Assembly (NCBI GenBank): GCA_010093685.1
Contig: MU006257.1
Location: 25,659 to 89,658 of the forward strand
Reading direction: 5' to 3'
Source: Ophiobolus disseminans
Taxonomy: Eukaryota; Ascomycota; Dothideomycetes; Pleosporales; Phaeosphaeriaceae
Length of the DNA: 64,000 nt
The notes beneath the pieces are model-generated. The model was not told the DNA's origin. It was given only the letters and a program-made list of their open reading frames with translations, and ran no database searches. Made by a program: the position numbers and the translations under genes. Positions 12,525 through 22,552 of this stretch are shown piece by piece (positions within the stretch are counted from its first letter, which is position 1; every line of letters begins with the position of its first letter).

Positions 12525-13765
12525 AACAACCCCTATAAATGCAACTATAAAATCTATAACAAGGATATGCTAGCTGTTATACGCTGCCTAGAAGAATAGG
12601 ATTCTAAACTCTAGACTATAGAGAAGTTTACTGTCCTCACTAACTACAAGAACCTAGAGTACTTTACTAAACTAAGGATGCTTAATAAAAGGCAGGTTAG
12701 ATAGTCTATTCTCTTAGGACGCTACAACATCACGCTGCAATACCGGCCTAGGAAGCTACATAAGAGAGTAGATAATCTTTTAAGAAGAGAATAAGACCTG
12801 CCTGCAGATATAGAAGATGCACGCCTTAAGCACTAGTATTGTCAGATTGAATAGTGTATTAATCTTAATGATATTTAATAGTATTGATAATCGTGATTGT
12901 CGTGTTCCGTGCTGTCTCGCACCACCCTGTGTTCTTAGGTTCTGGTTTTTCTAAGGAGGGGTACCTGCATAAGCGCATTGACTTCTAATAGGCCCTAGGC
13001 TTTATGCCCAAAAGTACCTTGTATCTAACAAGTATTAACAGCTTCTTAAGCCTACTACTAATAAAGAAGAGATAGAGGACTCTATAGATACTGTTATTTC
13101 CTTTACTAGCATAATTCTGCTAACTTATGCCTTTTCTGCCTAGATTAAACCTATAGAGCCTACTGCTCTAGAGCAACTCTAGAAACAAGGTGTAAAGGAA
13201 GATTAGACCTATTGCTTAGCACGCTAGTCTGTCCTAGATAGAGAACGACGCTTTCTAGTACACCTAGTATTAAAGGCATTAATAGGAGAATGCTATGTTG
13301 AAGGTAATACGCTTCTGCACTACCGCAACTAGAAACACGTTTCTACTCTTAAACTACTGCGCACAAGACTTAACTATAAAACTTATGCTTTACTAGCTAC
13401 TAGTTACCTAGAAAGGGAATGGATTTACAAGATCCTGGCAAGAGACTACTTCTAGCCTAGCATGTCTAATAATATACGCCGCTTTGTTAGGAACTGCGAC
13501 ACCTATAGACGTGTTAAACTATAGCGAGATAGGCTGTAAGGGTTTCTTAAACCACTCCCCCTTTCTAAGAGGATCTGAAAAGAAATCTCTATAGATTTTA
13601 TTAAAGAACTTCTAGAAAGCAATAGCTGCATAATACTCCTCGTGGTTACAGACTAGCTAAGCAGAGATGTAGTTCTTATTCCCTTAAAATATACTACAGC
13701 AGAAACACCTACTGCTAACTTCCTGCGCCATGTAGTCGCCTATTATTAGCTGCTAGATGCTATTG
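12525..13765 (+). mobile_element. Gypsy A, right part (RNase H to integrase), truncated
   Basis: Resumes the Gypsy A frame at NNPYKCNYKIYNK and runs through RNase H and the integrase zinc finger (RRFVRNC) and core (KEISIDFI, VVTD). Near 13,763 it breaks off inside the integrase, just after LLDAIA, where the homologous Gypsy D continues. A solo LTR (12,840-13,030) interrupts it. No LTR of this copy remains on either side in the window. Confidence 0.82.
12840..13030 (+). repeat. Solo LTR with AGTAT target duplication
   Basis: 191 bp starting TGTCAGATTG and ending ATCTAACA, flanked by AGTAT at 12,835-12,839 and 13,031-13,035. Comparison with Gypsy D near 55,085 shows uninterrupted sequence at the equivalent point, confirming insertion. 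Its interior, with TGTCTCGCACCACC, is less RIP-altered than its host and unlike the Copia C LTR. Confidence 0.88.
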
Positions 13766-14397
13766 CTAAGAGAACTCTTAAATAGAATAGAGGGATTTGT
13801 AGGTTATCTCTTGCTAATACATAATTAGCTACGTTATTAGGTAGCTAGACTAACTTCTTTATCTCGCGACGCAAAACCCTATCTTAGTTAGTACGCAATG
13901 TAATAATATAGTGTAATAACTACCTCTGTACGCGCAATCCACTTATCGCGTTTAAATTTATTAAGAATCTTAACTTCTCGAGGCAGCAGACCTCTAGGTA
14001 CGTTAGCAGGCTCTTCTTTAAAAGGCTTTATGTTATTAGATATAATAACTAAGTATAATAATTAAGTGTAGTAGTATAAGAGTAGGGTTGTTGTGTGCAT
14101 ATAACTTATATGTGCAAAGTTAAGTGTTTATGTAGTCTATGCACAGCAGCGCGCGCAAACGCACTAGCGCATTTTTTAGTTCTTTTGCTGTACACAAACA
14201 ATTTCACTCTAAAAATTGTCGCATTAATTTAAAAATACTCTTATTTAAAAGATCACATTGAATTACGCAGGTATACTAATTATTATAAGTTTTTATTATA
14301 GTATAGGCTGTAATCTAACGCGCAACGCTAATTGCACTAGCGGAAATCTAAGATTGCGCTAGTGCGAACAGGAAATTGAACTCACTTTATACGCATT
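13766..14397. other. Unassigned AT-rich interval
   Basis: No gene recognised. On the minus strand, about 13,800-14,040 reads as a protein-like stretch (FKEEPANVPRGLLPREVKI, then FKRDKWIARTEVVITLYY) with stops downstream. It may be a relic of another transposon; no family was recognised. Confidence 0.4.
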
Positions 14398-14591
14398 TGT
14401 CAGATTTAATGAGGTATTAAAACCTGATAATAGATAAGATAAATTAATAATAATGTGTTGTATTGTCTTCTCTAGTTAAGTGCGGAGTTTAACTAGTTGT
14501 TAGATCTAGTACTAGTGTGCTAAGGCGCTTGTGCTAGCCCCTCCTGTTTCTTTTAGTGTTAGTAGCCTTACAGCACCCCTGATATCTAACA
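14398..14591 (-). repeat. Solo LTR of the Copia C family, GCATT target duplication
   Basis: The reverse complement matches the Copia C LTR along its length: TGTTAGATATCAGGGG at the right edge, TGACA-type end at the left. Perfect target duplications GCATT lie at 14,393-14,397 and 14,592-14,596. 194 bp. Confidence 0.9.
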
Positions 14592-14687
14592 GCATTTTAC
14601 GCTCACCCGCTAAAATCACAATATTTTCTATACCTACACATTCTAGAACTCAATTATTATAAGCTAGTATTACATTAGCACTACAAT

Positions 14688-15117
14688 ATACCGTAGACAA
14701 AGTAGAAGCGCGACGCTTAAACTAGTGGCAAGGCACCCCGCACGCAGCTCGCCTCTAAGGCCGCTTAAAAGTGAATTCCTACTAAACGAAAGCGCAAATT
14801 TTACTATAAGCTAGGCAGTATGTTATCACAGTTACTTATTACATACGTGTTCATATATTATATAGCCGTAGCCCTTAAAGAGATCCGCCGCTACTAGAAG
14901 TCGACTAAGATACTCCTCTATAAACTCCCGTTTTACCGCCTAGTTTGCGAGATTATCTAAAATAAGTACCCTAGCTGAGTTTTTAGATTGCAAGCCTTAG
15001 CTCTTAGTGCAATTCAAGAAACAATAGAAGCCTATCTAGTTGGTTTCTTTGAAGGTAGGCAGTTATAACATGTTATATTCAATAATTAAGATGCTAATAT
15101 TCCTAGATACTTAGGTT
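14688..15117 (+). pseudogene. RIP-damaged histone H3 / CENP-A-like gene
   Basis: From an ATA where a start codon would be, the frame aligns gap-free with the H3 tail: T-K-(stop for Gln) at positions 4-6, then T-S-GKAPR-T-QLASKAA-(stop)-K. An apparently intact intron follows (14,818-14,865, GTATGT...TATAG), placed where the codons rejoin as G-T-V-A-L. The next exon reads VALKEIRRY, KST, LPFYRLV, then LQALALSAIQETIEAYLVGFFE, i.e. the histone fold. Loop 1 seems about two residues longer than in canonical H3 and the QALALSAIQE stretch resembles CENP-A, while the tail is H3-like. The C-terminal part is short and ends at a MITE insertion. It encodes no functional protein. It could be an ordinary H3 duplicate or a CENP-A variant. 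Confidence 0.75.
14818..14865 (+). other. Preserved intron of the histone-like pseudogene
   Basis: 48 bp, donor GTATGT and acceptor TATAG. Removing it restores the Gly-Thr-Val codons, with Thr split as A|CC. An intron means this is a genomic duplicate, not a processed copy. Confidence 0.65.
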
Positions 15118-15119
15118 TA

Positions 15120-15491
15120 GGCTGGTAAATTGGGTCTCCACATCGGGAAGCTAAAACCGCAATATCTCTACGAGTACCCAACCGAATCAGATGGTCTATA
15201 GTTCAGTTTGTAGCCCTAATGTAGGTTTATAATCCTGTTGTACAACGCTGTTTGATACTTCCAATACTGCAAAAGTTATCTAGGTACCCAAATCTGAAAC
15301 ATTAAGTCTCCACATAAAACTCCGAACCTGAATAGCTTTTGCAGCATTGGATGTATAACATGATATTATATAGCAAGGATATAGACCTGGCTTAGGGCTA
15401 CAAAACAGGCTATAGATCGTCTGATTCGATTAAGAACTCGTAGATATATTGCGGTTTTAGCTACCCGATGTGGGGACCCAATTTACCAGCC
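15120..15491. mobile_element. Foldback MITE with TA target site
   Basis: The whole 372-bp element is a long imperfect palindrome. Its end GGCTGGTAAATTGGGTC at 15,120 is mirrored by GACCCAATTTACCAGCC at 15,475-15,491, and the inner arms (GAATCAGATGGTCTATAG / CTATAGATCGTCTGATTC) also pair. TA lies on both sides (15,118-15,119; 15,492-15,493), the duplication typical of Tc1/mariner-mobilised elements. No coding capacity. It is inserted at the 3' end of the histone-like pseudogene. Confidence 0.85.
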
Positions 15492-15493
15492 TA

Positions 15494-15840
15494 CAAGTTA
15501 GGTTAATGCGATTTATACCTAACAAGTTACGACTTAGCAGAAGGATATGTACTTAGCTAGGCGATACTATCGAAATCTTAGTGTATAGGGTGCATAGATT
15601 CTAGGTGTGCTTAGCCGTTAGGAGTTATAGGATATAGGATTTCAAAGGTTTTAGTAGCAATTAAGTCTGCTTCGTGAATACTATCTACTTGCTGTAATAA
15701 CGGAATGTGATAAATGTAACATACTAACTAAATTCATACCTGCTTTAGTTTTAAAATACACATGTTTATAGATACGACTAATTTTGTTATACGCTAGCCT
15801 AATATAGCTAACCTAACCCCAATCTCTAGTCTGTGTAACC
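15494..15840. other. Unassigned AT-rich interval
   Basis: No gene or known repeat recognised between the MITE and the next Gypsy fragment. Confidence 0.4.
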
Positions 15841-16003
15841 TCTACCTAACTTCTACAGGCGCTTTGTGAAAAACTATTCAGGGCTAGCAGCACCTCTTAC
15901 CTAGCTTACTAGAGATGTACCTTTCTGCTAGGGAGAAGAAGAACAACTAGCTTTTAATAAGCTGAAGGAGATCTTTATCACTAAACTAGTACTAGTACAA
16001 CAG

Positions 16004-18735
16004 CATAGATTTTGATTCCTGAATTATTTAAATCAAACACCCGGAATCAGAGTCAAATCAGGCTAAGTCAACACGAATCAAAGTCAAATCAGAGTCAAAT
16101 CTGAGTCAGGTGTTGTTGGTGTTTTTGTATAGTTATACTGCAAATGGGGTCCTTAGGGCCTTACTGTCGCTTCCATCATCACTGTCAATGTAGTTATTTA
16201 GCAGTCTATAAGCGACACTACAGTGTAACCAATCCTTTAACAATTCTAAGCATCTAATTGTGTTAGCACTTAATTGAGATCTCTCCCACGACGTTGTTCT
16301 TCTTGCCTTGCTAAATATTCGCTCTAACTCAGCGCTTATTGCAAAGGCAGAGAGCACGTCAACAGCAAGTTGTAACAGGGCAGGGAAGGTTGATTGTTGT
16401 GTCGGCTGGGCCCACCACTCAATAACCGTCATTTGTCTCCCTTTTAGAGTTAGCAGTCGACTTAGAGGAGCAGAGATAAAGGCTTTAAAATTGTCCTCAC
16501 TATCTGCAACAACGGCCGATTGTTGTTGCCACTAATCAAAGGCTGACAACTCAGCTGCGGAGGTGTCTTGATCCCTCGGGCTGCTAGACAGGGTAGGCTC
16601 AAGCCGATCACGGTATATATGCCATAAGGCCTCTGCTCGTTGCAGACCTAATTTCAACTACTTCTTCTTCTCTGCTGTATTCTATTGGTTCTGTAGCTAT
16701 TTGTAACGACGTTCTAGGTGCACAAGGGCAGCTGTAATGTAGGCACCACTCTCATCAATAAGCGCGTAGTACTTGCTAAAGAGGAACCAGGCCGTGTTTA
16801 GTGGGGCAAGCAGAGTTTTGTGCTTAGAGTGGTGCCTCTGTTGGTCTTCGAAGTGGTTGATTAGGAATTCTATAGATAGTTAGAAACAGTCGAGGGTCGC
16901 TTGATGTCCCTCTGCTTTAAGAGTTACCTCCTTAAAAGGAAGAAGGAAGTTGTAGACATGCTCTAGGAGTGTCCAGTCGTCGTCTGTAAGCATAACTAAC
17001 TCCAGAGCATTAGGATATCTTGCACACAACGCGTTGAGGATAGGCCTTGTTCTAAAGGCCTCTTCAATCATAAGAAGCCAACTATTCCACCGTGTCTCGC
17101 TAGGGATCTTAGGGATAGTTGATAGGCACTCTGGAAACCCTTTTGCCAGTCTCTTAAAGGCTTGACTGAATTTGTCGTCTCGCAGTATAACTGCAAAACT
17201 GCGGAGTTTTGCAAGTGCAGGGTGCCTTGCAAGGGCTGTGTCTGCAATATCGTAGTTACTACAACTGTAGCTCTCTGTCCTGTCCCTGTTAGACTCTAGT
17301 TGTGACAACCTTGCTCTTTCATACGCTAGTTTAGCTGCTTCTTTATTAGTTGCAAACATAAAGGCCTGTGTAGCGAGGTTGATAATATGGCTAATGCAAC
17401 GTAGTCTTCGCGTCTTCTCAGTCTAGTAGCTAATGCCTTCAGCACGCATAAAGGACTCAATTGCACGGACAAGCGTGTTATTCACTCCCGCGTTGTTAGA
17501 GGTTATCTAGCCCAGCCGTGTAGTAAGGTTGTACTCCTTGATAGTCCGTATAAGAATTGTAGCCAAGTATGCCCTAGATTTAGACTCTTCGCCGTCAACG
17601 TCAACAAGGTCGAGAAGGAGTTGAATTAGCTGTCTATTTTGGTCCACAAACTGGACATTCACTGCCTGGAAGTGCTTGTGCCTGTGCTTCGTTTTCCACG
17701 TGTCAGTGCTGATATGGAAGCAGCTAATTGTATCGTCGCAGAGATATCGAATAACCTCCTCTTGTTGAGCGCGGAAGTTCCGGACAATGCGTGAGGACAG
17801 TGAGCTACTAGAGCGAAGCAATACATGCTCAGCCTCAGGGTTGACAGCCATAATCAACGCTTTAAATTCGTTGGAGACCACTGATTTGTGTGATATACTG
17901 CACGCGGTCACAAAGCGGGCAAGGGCGTTGCGGAACAACTGCTTTTGAGCAGCACTGCGGAGGACTGTGACGGTTTGATTGTGACTAGATTCAGCATGCT
18001 TTGTAGCCATACTATGGAGGCCTTGTTGCAGGCTGTTGGCTTGTGCAATTGTTGAGGGTGTAGCTGAGAACCTGCCCACGAAGATGGCATGTTTTCGGAG
18101 GTGACGAGCCGCATTGCTTGATGGGCCTTTCCAGTTACAGTTGTCCTCTGCGCAGTAGAAGATTTGATGGCCATGATCATCCCTCTCAGCCTCGTAGGGT
18201 AGCCGTGCTCTTGCATGCTTCCAAACTGACTTGTCCTTCTGCCCAAGGCCTCTGTAAGGTGTACTGCTGCCCCTCTTCCTCTTAAGAAACTGTGCCCCAG
18301 TCTCTGTCGCAGAAGTAACTGGCAAAGGCGTTAAAGGTACAGTTGATTGGGACTGGGTGTCGGCATCGTTAAGGAAGGCAACAATCCTCTCGTTGATATC
18401 GATCAGGCTAGTATTGTCGGTATCCTCTGCAGTCCCTGTATCGTCCAGCAGTGCAATTGACGCATCATCATATGTATCATCTTTATCTGGGACAGCGAAT
18501 GTCTGGGTCAGGCGGCTTCTTCTGGGACGATTAGCCATAGTGGAAAGTGGGTTGGTAGGTTGGACAAAGGTGTGTATACAGCTAAGAGACCGAGTTTTCA
18601 AGGATAGGGTATAGCCGAAGTTGAGCCGGCTGATTCAATTGATTCAGAGTCAAATCAAAAGGTCATGAATCTGAGTCAAATCAATCAAATCAAATCAGAT
18701 TTGATTTGATTATGAATCAGAAATCAAAATCTATG
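16004..18735 (-). mobile_element. hAT DNA transposon, complete ends, dead transposase
   Basis: Terminal inverted repeats CATAGATTTTGATT (16,004) and AATCAAAATCTATG (to 18,735). 8-bp target duplication TACAACAG / CACAACAG (15,996-16,003; 18,736-18,743), differing by one C/T. Subterminal regions are full of AGTCAAATC words in both orientations, typical of transposase-binding subterminal repeats in hAT elements. 2732 bp; one transposase gene on the minus strand. Confidence 0.93.
16133..18601 (-). pseudogene. hAT transposase, interrupted only by nonsense changes
   Basis: One frame runs from the Met at 18,601 to the stop at 16,133, about 820 codons, broken by several in-frame TAG/TAA codons, including 17,507-17,509 and one near 16,878. 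Order: an N-terminal BED-type zinc finger (CAEDNCNWKG, then HLRKH) around residues 145-195; a central RNase H-like region where the first stop replaces Trp before ITSNNAGVNNT; and the C-terminal hATC dimerisation domain (EWWAQ, FPALLQLAVDVLS, SAELERIFSKARR) at 16,180-16,420. The stops I inspected fit TGG or CAG to TAG, so the copy was intact until RIP-like mutation. Confidence 0.88.
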
Positions 18736-18841
18736 CACAACAGGACCTAGACTAGGAAACTATCCTTAAAACAGATGCATTAGGATATGTAGTTGCTAGG
18801 GTGCTATCGTAGTATAACGATTAAGGACTACTAAGACTAGT

Positions 18842-19276
18842 GGCCTCCCAAACGCAAATCCCGGCTAAGCGCGCGCCCTCGTCCGCCTAGAAGCGCCCCG
18901 CATATTACCCCGACGTGCGGCTCACGCTCTCAACACAGCACATGTTCTTCGGGGGACTGTCGTGGGGAGGAGGAGGCGCTGATAGAGATGTATGAGGAGT
19001 TACATCGGAGTGTGGGAGAAGTGAGATTTCTGGGCTGGGCGTTTGGCGCTGTGAGCGGATGCCGCTTCATGAGTTCGTCAGCCTCGGTGTCCGAACAAAG
19101 TCCTAGTGATATCGGTCACGAAAAGGTGGTACAGCGACGTAGAACAGCGTCTTTCACAGCTTACATCTCACGAGACTGGTTGGAGGACGCAATACTAGAA
19201 ATTCATACTATCAAATGCTATATATATATATACAAACGTGTCTCTTCACCTCATTTGTTTTTCCTCTCCATCCCCC
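18842..19276. other. Boundary region, GC-rich, no assigned gene
   Basis: Base composition changes sharply at about 18,842 to GC-rich, RIP-free sequence. A plus-strand stretch (PAYYPDVRLTLSTQHMFFGG, near 18,896-18,955) could be the tail of a truncated gene, but no family was recognised. 3' flank of the LysM gene on the minus strand. Confidence 0.4.
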
Positions 19277-20818
19277 TTAGTTCTTCACGCAAACGTACGT
19301 ATCCTTCCACAGGCCCCCGCACCCCGATCCAACACTCGGATTCCACGCGTTGAACTGCGCGGCCGAGATCTTAAACTTCTGCTGGATGTCGTAGCAATAC
19401 TCTCCGGTCTGCGGAAGGTACCACTGCTTACAGCTGCACAAGCTGCCGGGCTGCGTCGGCTCCGGGTGCGCCGTCGTGCACCCCGTGGGCGAGGGCGTGG
19501 GCGTGGGTGTAGGCGCCTTGCTGGTCGGCGTGTGTCCGACGACACTAACGCAGACATTGACCTCTGCCCATAGGCCCGTGCACTGCCTGCCGCCGACGCC
19601 CGTGTTCCAGTTGACGAACTGCGCGAGCGAGATGCCGTGCTTGTCGGCGATGACCTGGCAGTTTTCGTTCTTTTGCACAAAGTAGAAGGCGTCGCAGTTG
19701 GCAACCATGCCGGGCATGGTGGGCAGCGGCGTCGCGATGCCGTTGCCCGAAGGCGTGGGCGTTACGCTCGTGACGGGAGCAGAAGTCGGTGTGCCGGGTA
19801 TGCCTACGCAATAGTACGTTTGGGCCCAGAGGCTGGTGCAATCGCTGCCGACGGCGGGGTTCCATGTAATGAAGTCGCGCAGGGAGAAGGTGCCGTATTG
19901 CTTGACGATCTTGGCACATGTGTCGTCCTTGACGGCGAAGTAGAAGTTCGTGCAGGACGAGATGAGGCCGTCCTGAGTGGGTTGGGGCTTCGGTGTGCCG
20001 GTGCCAGTGGGCTTGGAAGTGGACGAAGGAAGAGGCGTGGTGGGTGTTCCGGGCACGCCGACGCAGTAGTATGTTTCTGCCCAGAGGCCGCCGCAGTCGG
20101 CGCCAACTGCTGGGTTCCATTTGATGAAGTCGGCAACGTTGAAGGTGCCGTATTTCTGGACAATCTTGGTACACGTGTCGCTTTTGACTGCGAAGTAGAA
20201 GCTGGTGCACGAGTCAATCAAGCCCTCCTGGGTGGGTGATGGTTTCGGTGTGCCGGTAGCGGTAGCGGTAGCGATGGGAGTCGTAGGTGTGCCTGGAATG
20301 CCGACGCAGTAGTATGTCTGGGCCCAAAGTCCATCGCAGTCAGGGCCAACGGCAGGATTCCATTTGATGAAGTCAGCGATGCTAAAAGTGCCGTACTTGT
20401 TCGCGATCTTCTGGCAGTTGTCGCTCTTGACCGCGAAATAGAAGTTGGTGCACGAATCGACGAGGCCGTCTTGGGTCGGCGAGGGCTTGACGATCTTGGT
20501 AGGAGTTGGCGTGGTAGAAGAAGAAGAAGAAGTGACCGTTGCCGGAGGAGGTGGAAGGACTTCGATGCAGTACGAATTGCCGATCACGATGCCGCTGCAA
20601 TCATTCTTGACTGATGGGTTCCACTTGACAAAGTCTGCGTGCGAAATGCCCCAGAAGTCTTCGAAGTAGGCGCAATTCTCGCTGGCGGTCTTTGCGTCGT
20701 CGTACCAGTTGCAGTTTTTCGTCGTACTGGGGTCGATTGGACCGTTCTGGCGGCGGATGACGCTTCGTGCAAACACACCAGAAGAAACGAAAAGAATGAT
20801 AGGGGTGGCGAACTTCAT
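19277..20818 (-). CDS. Secreted protein with six LysM domains
   Basis: Intronless, 513 residues from the Met at 20,818; an upstream in-frame Met at 20,863 would add 15 residues and spoil the signal peptide. Residues 1-18 form a signal peptide (MKFATPIILFVSSGVFA). Six LysM modules follow, each with a YYC- or YFA-type core, a WNP motif (DFIKWNPAV in modules 2-3) and paired Cys, separated by Thr/Pro/Ser linkers rich in TPTPT. Three central modules are nearly identical, implying recent internal duplication. LysM binds chitin or other GlcNAc polymers; fungal secreted LysM proteins protect hyphae from chitinases or hide chitin fragments. It lies beside a two-LysM gene and a chitinase. Whether it is an effector or a partner of that chitinase is inference. 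No RIP damage. Confidence 0.93.
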   Translation of the reverse strand: MKFATPIILFVSSGVFARSVIRRQNGPIDPSTTKNCNWYDDAKTASENCAYFEDFWGISHADFVKWNPSVKNDCSGIVIGNSYCIEVLPPPPATVTSSSSSTTPTPTKIVKPSPTQDGLVDSCTNFYFAVKSDNCQKIANKYGTFSIADFIKWNPAVGPDCDGLWAQTYYCVGIPGTPTTPIATATATGTPKPSPTQEGLIDSCTSFYFAVKSDTCTKIVQKYGTFNVADFIKWNPAVGADCGGLWAETYYCVGVPGTPTTPLPSSTSKPTGTGTPKPQPTQDGLISSCTNFYFAVKDDTCAKIVKQYGTFSLRDFITWNPAVGSDCTSLWAQTYYCVGIPGTPTSAPVTSVTPTPSGNGIATPLPTMPGMVANCDAFYFVQKNENCQVIADKHGISLAQFVNWNTGVGGRQCTGLWAEVNVCVSVVGHTPTSKAPTPTPTPSPTGCTTAHPEPTQPGSLCSCKQWYLPQTGEYCYDIQQKFKISAAQFNAWNPSVGSGCGGLWKDTYVCVKN

Positions 20819-21494
20819 AATGAATGCAGGTAATAAGTGTATGGTGTAACGAATGTGGATCACAAGTGTGATGAAACGAGTGTGGTAGTCCCTGAGCAGA
20901 GACTAAAGAAGATCAGTATCGTCTTGGGGTACTCATCGCTGGTCAAATCTGCCGTAGATATGTATATACCTCGCGGCAGGAATGTAGACACCAGACCGCT
21001 CGATTCGGCCCATCAGACTAGCCACACTGTTGCCAAGTATAGCCCTAAGATTACTCTGTTAGCTCATTGATTCCACTTAGCACATAACACTGCATACATT
21101 CACATGCGACCGGAAGCGGGATGTTTTCGCCCTCGACTGAAAGTGACAGGGATGCTTTTACGACCACTGGGTGGGCAGGCAATAGCGCTTGCATCGTAAT
21201 GACTTCCGCTTACCGGAATAAATTATGCGACTAGGATTCTGCTCTTGAAGTTGTGATTCGATCCGTTGTTGGTGCTTAGCAGGCGCTATGTAGTGAGAGT
21301 GTGCTTAGCCGGATAACGCGGCGGGCCGCTTGCGATCGTCTTGGCAAGGCTGACCTCGTTTAATCTCCACGTCACCTTGGCATTGACTGTGCCGCAACAT
21401 ATAGTCTTGCGAAATCACTCTGGGTTACGCCGGAACTACGCGAACGGTCCAAATACATCGAATCCTTTCTCTCGTCTCACCATCAGGATTCAGG
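20819..21494. promoter_or_regulatory. Divergent intergenic region
   Basis: About 680 bp between the start codons of the six-LysM gene (minus) and the unknown three-exon gene (plus); it must carry both promoters. No specific binding site could be assigned. Confidence 0.45.
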
Positions 21495-22434
21495 ATGTCC
21501 GCGGCGCCTGCCGCCGTGCTCAAAGAAGCCACCGCTTACGGCAAGCTTGCCTTCGATCAATTCGTGTTGGTAAGAGTTCACCCCTAAACTTGCATGTGCG
21601 AGATTATTCTTACCGGAAGAATTAGGTTCATTTGGACTACTCGAGACCTAGCGCAGAAGATCAGACTCAATGGAATGAGCTTGCCAGGAAGTGGCTCCAG
21701 ATGGACCACACGGCCCGAAGTGTAAGCTCAACTTGTGGCGGCAAGCTCCGCCGAGATCCTTACTCTGCTGACCATCAATGAAGCCCTACTGGATGGCCGT
21801 CCTACCTCTTGAGAGTGTGGAGGGTAGCGACCCGCGCATGCCAACGCAGGAGCAAATAGACCGCGTCTTGGCTCCTCATCAAACCATAGCAGAGAGGAAT
21901 ATCGCTACTGATTCCGAACCATGTATCTACATGCGGACGTGCTACGAGCCCAGTCTCGCGTCGGTCTTTGAAGAGATGACTAGAGACATCCGCAATGATG
22001 CATACAGATCTTACCGTCTGTTTGACAATCAGGCGCTCTATGGCAGCGTTGGACCCGACTTGGAGGGCGTGTACTTGCGCATGCCCCAGCTTCCCGATAC
22101 TATGGTATACAGCGGCTATCCAGAGACTGAAGATTTGCCACTTGACGTCGATCCGCCGGAAGACGAAAACAAATTGCGGCTATACGAAGCAGCCATGAAG
22201 GCGAGAAGCATCGTGTATCTCATGGACGAAGAAGCGCTGAAGCAGAAGATGCTGAAGTTGATCTGGACCGATCTTGGAGGAAACATTTTATGGTGGAACT
22301 GGTTAAGGCCGTCGGACACCCGGGATTTCGAAGGGCAATACTACGGCTTGGGACACGGACTACATTGGCTCCTAGAAGTAGGCGATGGGAATTCACTCTA
22401 TGATAATGAGGGTACTATCATTGAGTATCAATAG
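21495..22434 (+). CDS. Three-exon gene of unknown function
   Basis: Exons 21,495-21,569, 21,626-21,721 and 21,784-22,434, joined by introns of 56 and 62 bp with GTAAGA/TTAG and GTAAGC/GAAG borders and in-phase codons; 273 residues. No signal peptide or membrane segment. Acidic and Trp-rich towards the end (GGNILWWNWLRPSD near residues 222-235), with a Pro/Glu/Asp patch before it. The start is supported because exon 1 (MSAAPAAVLKEATAYGKLAF) splices cleanly into exon 2; starting at 21,778 would drop 57 residues. No domain was recognised. Its stop lies 118 bp from the stop of the convergent LysM gene. Confidence 0.72.
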
Positions 22435-22552
22435 TAATGGTCGCTCTGCTTCAGCAAGTGTTATGAACAGCATCCCCGAATTACATAGAATGCCTGCCAA
22501 CAAGCAATATAAATCGCAATCAGATTGTGCACATGCCCCGTGTTTCTCCAGA

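Larger units (their letters stand above)
15841..18841 (+). mobile_element. Gypsy RT/RNase H fragment split by a hAT element
   Basis: 15,841-16,003 reads NFYRRFVKNYSGLAAPLT then AFNKLKEIFIT. After the hAT element the frame resumes at 18,744 with ETILKTDALGYVVARVLS and ends near 18,841 at the start of undamaged sequence. It belongs to the same Gypsy superfamily as A and D. It marks the left border of the gene island. Confidence 0.78.

Noticed and set aside
12840..13030. Solo LTR assigned to the Copia C family
   Set aside because: Only the terminal TGT-AGAT and CTAACA words are alike; the interior differs, so it is a separate LTR family.
18988..19353. 121-codon plus-strand ORF next to the six-LysM gene
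   Set aside because: No domain, no splice support, and its end overlaps the LysM coding region in antisense.
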